Part shown: positions 59,880 through 64,000 of the stretch, in pieces
Numbering within the stretch: the stretch's first letter is position 1
Layout of the letters: each line of letters begins with the position of its first letter
Assembly (NCBI GenBank): GCA_017416535.1
Contig: JAFQCG010000001.1
Location: 1-64,000, forward strand
Source: Bacilli bacterium
GTDB taxonomy: Bacteria; Bacillota_I; Bacilli_A; RF39; UBA660
Direction of reading: 5' to 3'
Length of the DNA: 64,000 bases
Notes under the pieces: model-generated
Database searches by the model: none
The model's input: the letters and a program-made list of their open reading frames with translations, nothing else
What the model was told of the DNA's origin: nothing
Program-made: the position numbers and the translations under genes

Positions 59880-60536
59880 TTAATTCTTGCTAATAATTTC
59901 ATCTATTTGTCTAAACACTTCATCGAATTCATGATTACTATCGATTTCGTGTAAGACATTTTGTTTTCTGTAATGTTCAATAATTGGTTCTGTTTTTTCT
60001 TGATACATTGCAAATCTTGTTTGAAATGATTCTAAGTTATCATCTTTTCTTTGATATAACTTTCCACCACATTTATCACATACAGATTCAACTTGTGGAG
60101 CTTTTGCAGTGTCATTTATATTATAAATGGCATTACAATCTTCACAAACTCTTCTTCCTGTTATTCTTTTTTCAAGTGTTTTTGTTGAAATGTTTAGTAA
60201 AAAGACATTTCCAATTTCATATCCAAGTTTTGCAAGAATCTTATCATATTCAATTGCTTGATCAAGGTTTCTTGGAAACCCATCAATGATAAATCCGTTT
60301 TTGCAATCTTCTCTTGAAAGTCTATCTTCAATTAATTGATATGTAATTTCATCTTTTACTAATTTTCCACTTGCCATAGTTTCAGCAACATAATTCCCTA
60401 TTTCACTGTCTTCTTTTGCGATTTCTCTTAAGATGTCTCCTGTTGAAATGTGTGGAATATTATATTTAGCAGTAATCATTTCTGCTTGTGTTCCTTTCCC
60501 TGCAGCAGGTGGAGCTATAAACATTATATTTTTCAT
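59880..60536 (-). CDS. adk: Adenylate kinase with zinc lid
   Basis: A 218-aa enzyme (AMP + ATP to 2 ADP). ISTGDILRE, GFIIDGFPRNLDQA and the RITGRRVCEDC lid with four Cys (CEDC and CDKC) give a zinc-binding lid as in Bacillus. The P-loop reads APPAAGKGT, where nearly all adenylate kinases have G-x-P-G-x-G-K-G-T; the first and third Gly are Ala. It lies between secY and map. Confidence 0.97.
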   Translation of the reverse strand: MKNIMFIAPPAAGKGTQAEMITAKYNIPHISTGDILREIAKEDSEIGNYVAETMASGKLVKDEITYQLIEDRLSREDCKNGFIIDGFPRNLDQAIEYDKILAKLGYEIGNVFLLNISTKTLEKRITGRRVCEDCNAIYNINDTAKAPQVESVCDKCGGKLYQRKDDNLESFQTRFAMYQEKTEPIIEHYRKQNVLHEIDSNHEFDEVFRQIDEIISKN

Positions 60537-60539
60537 AAA

Positions 60540-61811
60540 TTACCTTCTATATCCTCTTTTATAACTTCTAGATAGTAAACTACCTTCTAGTTGTTTATAT
60601 GTTTCTAATGCAACTCCTACAACAATTAATAATCCTGTTCCACCAACTAATACTGATGTAGGTAAGTTTGTAAATTCTGAAAATATAATTGGTAATCCTG
60701 CGATTATTACTAAGAAAGTTGCACCTAAAACAGTAAGTCTAGATAACACTTTACTTATATATTTTTTTGTTTCATCTCCAGGTCTTATTCCAGGTATATA
60801 ACCACCATTTTCTTGTAAGTTCTTTGAGAATTCTTCTGGTTTTACTTGTATAAATGTATAGAAGTAAGCAAAGAAGAATATAAAGATTACATAAAGTGTG
60901 AATCCAACCGGAGTTGTATAATCTAAGTATTGTTGTGCAATTTTATTAAATGTTCCATTATTAATTACAGTTGCAAGTAAAGTTGGTATAGATAATAAAC
61001 TTGATGCAAAAATTACCGGTATTACTCCTGCTGTATTAATTTTAATTGGCATGAAACTTTGTGCTGCACTTCCGAAAGCATTTGTTGATTTGTTTGCATA
61101 TTGAATTGGAATTCTTCTTTCTGATTCTTGAACAAAAATCATTCCTATTACTATTGCAAAATATATTATTACGAATATTAAGAATCCTACTATTCCAAGA
61201 GCGATTTTTTGTACGTTTCCATCAAATGATATGAAATGTTTAAAAGCATCTTCAAACATTTGTGGATATGTAGATACGATACCAGCCATAATAATTAAGC
61301 TAATACCATTTCCTATACCCTTTTGTGTTATTTGATCTCCTAACCATAGTAAGAATGCTGTACCAGCTGTTAAAATTGTTGCTATGTACATATATTCTAA
61401 TGGATTTCCTGACTTTCCGATGAATGAGAATGCTAATGCATATCCTTCAACGAATGCGAAGAAAATTCCTACATATCTTGTTATTTGATTAATCTTTTGA
61501 CGACCTGTTGGCCCTTGTTTGCTCAATTCTGTAAAATATGGAATTATATCCATTTGTAATAATTGCATAATAATTGATGCAGTGATGTATGGTGTAACCC
61601 CCAATGCAAATATTGAGAAATTCTTTAATGCACCTCCACCCATTGCATTAATTAATTCTAAGAACCCCAAATCTTTGTTGATCGCATTTGTTCCTGGAAC
61701 TACAATAGATGTTCCTAATATGAAGATTAATAATGCTCCAAGAGTAAAGTAAATTCTTTTTCTTAAATCTTTATTCGTTGAAGTAAATAATTGCTTCATA
61801 GTTTTAAACAT
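60540..61811 (-). CDS. secY: Preprotein translocase subunit SecY
   Basis: A 423-aa channel with ten membrane helices: the N-terminal RKRIYFTLGALLIFILGTSI, ALGVTPYITASIIMQLL (TM2), NGISLIIMAGIVSTYP, RRIPIQYANKS (cytoplasmic loop) and FFAYFYTFIQVKPEEFSKNL. Length is normal. It is in the spc operon after rplO. Confidence 0.99.
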   Translation of the reverse strand: MFKTMKQLFTSTNKDLRKRIYFTLGALLIFILGTSIVVPGTNAINKDLGFLELINAMGGGALKNFSIFALGVTPYITASIIMQLLQMDIIPYFTELSKQGPTGRQKINQITRYVGIFFAFVEGYALAFSFIGKSGNPLEYMYIATILTAGTAFLLWLGDQITQKGIGNGISLIIMAGIVSTYPQMFEDAFKHFISFDGNVQKIALGIVGFLIFVIIYFAIVIGMIFVQESERRIPIQYANKSTNAFGSAAQSFMPIKINTAGVIPVIFASSLLSIPTLLATVINNGTFNKIAQQYLDYTTPVGFTLYVIFIFFFAYFYTFIQVKPEEFSKNLQENGGYIPGIRPGDETKKYISKVLSRLTVLGATFLVIIAGLPIIFSEFTNLPTSVLVGGTGLLIVVGVALETYKQLEGSLLSRSYKRGYRR

Positions 61812-61812
61812 A

Positions 61813-62256
61813 CTAGATCACCTCAGCTTTGCTACCTGACTCTTTAATCTTTTCTAAGGCACTAGTTGAAAATTTGTTAGCTTGAATAGTTAAACTCTTT
61901 TCTAACTTACCATTTCCTAATACTTTAATTCCATCTAATTGGTTTTTAACGATTCCTGCTTCTCTTAATAATGCAGGTGTTACAACTGTTCCGTTTTCAA
62001 AAACGTTAAGTTGAGCTAAATTTACAACTGCGTAAGTTGTTTTAAACATATGATTTGAGAATCCTCTTTTTGGAATTCTTCTATATAATGGTAATTGTCC
62101 ACCTTCGAATACTGGGTTGATACTACCACCACTACGTGCTTTTTGTCCTTTTTGTCCGCGACCACTTGTTTTACCAAGACCACTACCTGATCCACGTCCT
62201 ACACGTTTTTTAGCATGAGTAGCTCCGATATTTTTTTCTAATTCATGTAATTTCAT
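61813..62256 (-). CDS. rplO: Ribosomal protein uL15
   Basis: A 147-aa protein: [40 protein letters not shown] and [17 protein letters not shown] are uL15 hallmarks. Its start overlaps the last base of the rpsE stop; rpmD, normally between them, is absent. Confidence 0.99.
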   Translation of the reverse strand: MKLHELEKNIGATHAKKRVGRGSGSGLGKTSGRGQKGQKARSGGSINPVFEGGQLPLYRRIPKRGFSNHMFKTTYAVVNLAQLNVFENGTVVTPALLREAGIVKNQLDGIKVLGNGKLEKSLTIQANKFSTSALEKIKESGSKAEVI

Positions 62257-62765
62257 TATCCTAATATCTCCTCTACTGATTTTCCACGAAGTGCTGCAAC
62301 TTGTTCTACAGTCTTAATTGACTTAAGTGCATTTAATGCAGCAGTCGCCATATTTAATTTTGTTCTTGCTCCTAGTGATTTAGAGACAACATCACGAATT
62401 CCTGCTAATTCTAAGATTGCACGAACTGATCCACCAGCGATTACACCAGTACCAGCAGCAGCTGGTTTGATGATTACTCTAGCAGCTCCAGCGTGTCCAA
62501 TTGCTTCATGAGCAACTGTTCTTCCATCGATTAGAGGTATTGTGATTAATTTTTTATTAGCATCTTGAATTGCTTTTTTAATTGCATCAGGTACTTCATT
62601 AGCTTTACCAATACCTAATCCAACTTTACCTTTACGGTCACCTACTACAACTATAGCAGAATATCTTCTTTGACGTCCACCTTTGTTAACTTTAACAACG
62701 CTCTTTACGTCAATAACTAATTCTTCTAAAAGTTTTTCTTTAGGTTCTTGAGTTCTCTTTTGCAT
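62256..62765 (-). CDS. rpsE: Ribosomal protein uS5
   Basis: A 169-aa protein: [60 protein letters not shown] and [18 protein letters not shown]. Normal length; next to rplR as usual. Confidence 0.99.
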   Translation of the reverse strand: MQKRTQEPKEKLLEELVIDVKSVVKVNKGGRQRRYSAIVVVGDRKGKVGLGIGKANEVPDAIKKAIQDANKKLITIPLIDGRTVAHEAIGHAGAARVIIKPAAAGTGVIAGGSVRAILELAGIRDVVSKSLGARTKLNMATAALNALKSIKTVEQVAALRGKSVEEILG

Positions 62766-62777
62766 AATACCCTCCTA

Positions 62778-63140
62778 TTAGAATTCTAATCCGTTTTCAC
62801 GTGCAGCTTCAGCTAAAGCTTTAACACGTCCGTGATAAAGGTATCCACCTCTATCGAATACTACTTTTGTAATTTTTGCTTTTGTTGCTTTTTCAGCGAT
62901 TGCTTTACCAACAACTTTAGCTGCTTCTACATTACTACCATTTGCTAGTTTTAATTCTTTGTCTAATGAGGAAGCAGATACAAGAGTAGTTCTAGTTTCG
63001 TCATCAATGATTTGTGCATAGATTCCTGTATTTGAACGGAATACACATAATCTTGGAGTTGCGCATGTTCCCATGATTGTCTTACGAATTCTTTCATGAC
63101 GTACTTTACGCATACTATTACGAGATTCTTTTTTTATCAT
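62778..63140 (-). CDS. rplR: Ribosomal protein uL18
   Basis: A 120-aa protein that binds 5S r[63 protein letters not shown]. Standard place after rplF. Confidence 0.98.
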   Translation of the reverse strand: MIKKESRNSMRKVRHERIRKTIMGTCATPRLCVFRSNTGIYAQIIDDETRTTLVSASSLDKELKLANGSNVEAAKVVGKAIAEKATKAKITKVVFDRGGYLYHGRVKALAEAARENGLEF

Positions 63141-63162
63141 TTTAATTCTCCCTTCCTACTGA

Positions 63163-63693
63163 CTAAGCAGCTTTCTTTCCTTCTTTACGAACAATATGTT
63201 CATCTTTGTAACGAATTCCTTTACCTTTGTATGGTTCAGGTTGTCTTACTTCTCTAACTTTTGCAGCGAATTCTCCAACTAATACTTTGTTAATACCTTT
63301 GATAGTAATTTCTGTATTTCCGTTAGCTTCTACTGTTAATCCTGCTGGAATTTCCATATTAACTGGGTGTGAGTATCCAGCACTAACTACTAATTTTTGT
63401 CCTTGAACATTGAAACGGTATCCAACACCAATAATTTCAAGTGTTTTAGAATATCCTTCACTAACACCTTTAATCATGTTAGAAATTAATGCGTTCATTG
63501 TTCCATGCATAGCTTTTGCATTTTCATTTTTACGTTCTAAAATAATTGTATTTTCTTCTTGTTTCATAGTAATATCTTTTAACATTACTTGACTTAATTC
63601 TCCCTTAGGTCCTTTTACTGTTACAACATTATTGTTTAATTCAACAGTAACACCTGCAGGAACTGTAATAATACGATTTCCAATACGGCTCAT
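63163..63693 (-). CDS. rplF: Ribosomal protein uL6
   Basis: A 176-aa protein: MSRIGNRIITVPAGVTVELN, VTVKGPKGELSQVM, GYRFNVQGQKLVVSAGYSHP, and the C-terminal PEPYKGKGIRYKDEHIVRKE. Standard spc-operon member. Confidence 0.99.
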   Translation of the reverse strand: MSRIGNRIITVPAGVTVELNNNVVTVKGPKGELSQVMLKDITMKQEENTIILERKNENAKAMHGTMNALISNMIKGVSEGYSKTLEIIGVGYRFNVQGQKLVVSAGYSHPVNMEIPAGLTVEANGNTEITIKGINKVLVGEFAAKVREVRQPEPYKGKGIRYKDEHIVRKEGKKAA

Positions 63694-63762
63694 ATCGACA
63701 CCTCCTATATCTCATTTTAAATTTACCATGTTTCCATGGGTTTCAAACTATCTTTGTCTTTA

Positions 63763-64000
63763 TTACCAAATATAAGCTAAAACTTCTCCACCTATATTTT
63801 CTTTGCGAGCTTCTTTATCTGTCATAATTCCTTTTGATGTTGAAATGATAGCGATTCCTAATCCATTTAATACTTTAGGAATTTCATCATTCTTAGCATA
63901 TACACGAAGCCCTGGTTTGGAAATTCTTTTAAGACCAGTGATAACTCTTTCTTTTTTGTTATATTTTAAAGTTAAAACGATTGTTCCTTGAGCGTCATCA
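63763..64000 (-). CDS. rpsH: Ribosomal protein uS8 (partial, C-terminal part)
   Basis: The reverse frame reads into the right edge and ends in GGEVLAYIW-stop at 63763, preceded by [13 protein letters not shown]-like and [10 protein letters not shown] sequence, the conserved C-terminus of uS8. About 78 residues are in the window; the 5' part lies beyond. It is next to rplF as expected. Confidence 0.97.
   Translation of the reverse strand, partial: DDAQGTIVLTLKYNKKERVITGLKRISKPGLRVYAKNDEIPKVLNGLGIAIISTSKGIMTDKEARKENIGGEVLAYIW

Noticed and set aside
1-64000. TGA read as tryptophan (Mollicute code)
   Set aside because: TGA ends many genes at conserved lengths (e.g. the ABC ATPase at 19108, EcfA1 at 54855), TGG codes Trp, and only a CCA-anticodon tRNA-Trp is seen.

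Overview
The window is AT-rich DNA from a low-GC Bacillota-type bacterium. Evidence: consensus TTGACA/TATAAT promoters, AGGAGG ribosome-binding sites, U-tract terminators, the gene order of the spc/alpha ribosomal cluster, a FemAB enzyme, a SpoIID-family protein, a CotH-family protein and an EssC/EsaB type VII secretion locus. TGA is used as a stop (for example at the ATGA overlap at 19105-19108) and the tRNA-Trp has a CCA anticodon, so this is not a code-4 Mollicute. An uncultured gut lineage of Bacilli or a close relative is my guess, not something I can prove.

Layout: 1-290 is the 5' end and leader of a leftward rRNA operon. 292-3767 is a leftward housekeeping group (Ntdp, DUF308, VanZ-RDD, GpsA). 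3916-5137 holds a secreted unknown protein and tRNA-Trp. 5093-9908 is a 4.7-kb island whose ends are an exact 85-bp duplication of the 3' half of tRNA-Trp plus its terminator. It carries a zinc-ribbon/FxLYD protein, an XRE regulator, a small membrane protein and a 762-aa membrane protein with a SAP-like tail, framed by long imperfect inverted repeats, and has no recombinase gene. 9981-17141 is mostly rightward: a Cys-repeat lipoprotein, a GreA-like factor, an acyltransferase, a CotH kinase, an HD hydrolase and MgtC. 17162-18050 holds a Spo0A-C-like gene sandwiched between two copies of an unrecognised structured RNA element, followed by an ABC-2 exporter operon and a double GNAT. 21792-27633 has kinase-like proteins, FemAB and an aminotransferase-GNAT fusion. 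27655-30359 is leftward (PHP, MBL, CoaD, CoaE). 30450-33157 is rightward (LysR, radical SAM, FTR-like, thioredoxin-like). 33179-40776 is leftward: a LysM amidase, an SGNH protein, a protein with two HEPN motifs, CorA, and an Abi_2 protein translationally coupled to HtrA. 40911-43007 has a phospholipase-C-like and a SpoIID-like protein. 43017-48342 is a compact type VII secretion operon. 48464-49503 is an M23 peptidase plus holin-like pair. 50773-64000 is rpsI-rplM, a three-gene insertion of unknown function, truA, two ECF-type ATPases without a T component, an SDR, and the alpha/spc ribosomal cluster (rplQ to rpsH, leftward), lacking rpmD.

Most genes are ordinary core functions (translation, CoA synthesis, envelope building). 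The parts that look least described are the integrase-less tRNA-Trp island with its inverted repeats, the twin RNA elements around the Spo0A-C-like gene, the double-HEPN protein, the paralogous small proteins inserted between truA and rplM, and the kinase/aminotransferase-GNAT operon. All family assignments were made by reading motifs; no database search was run.
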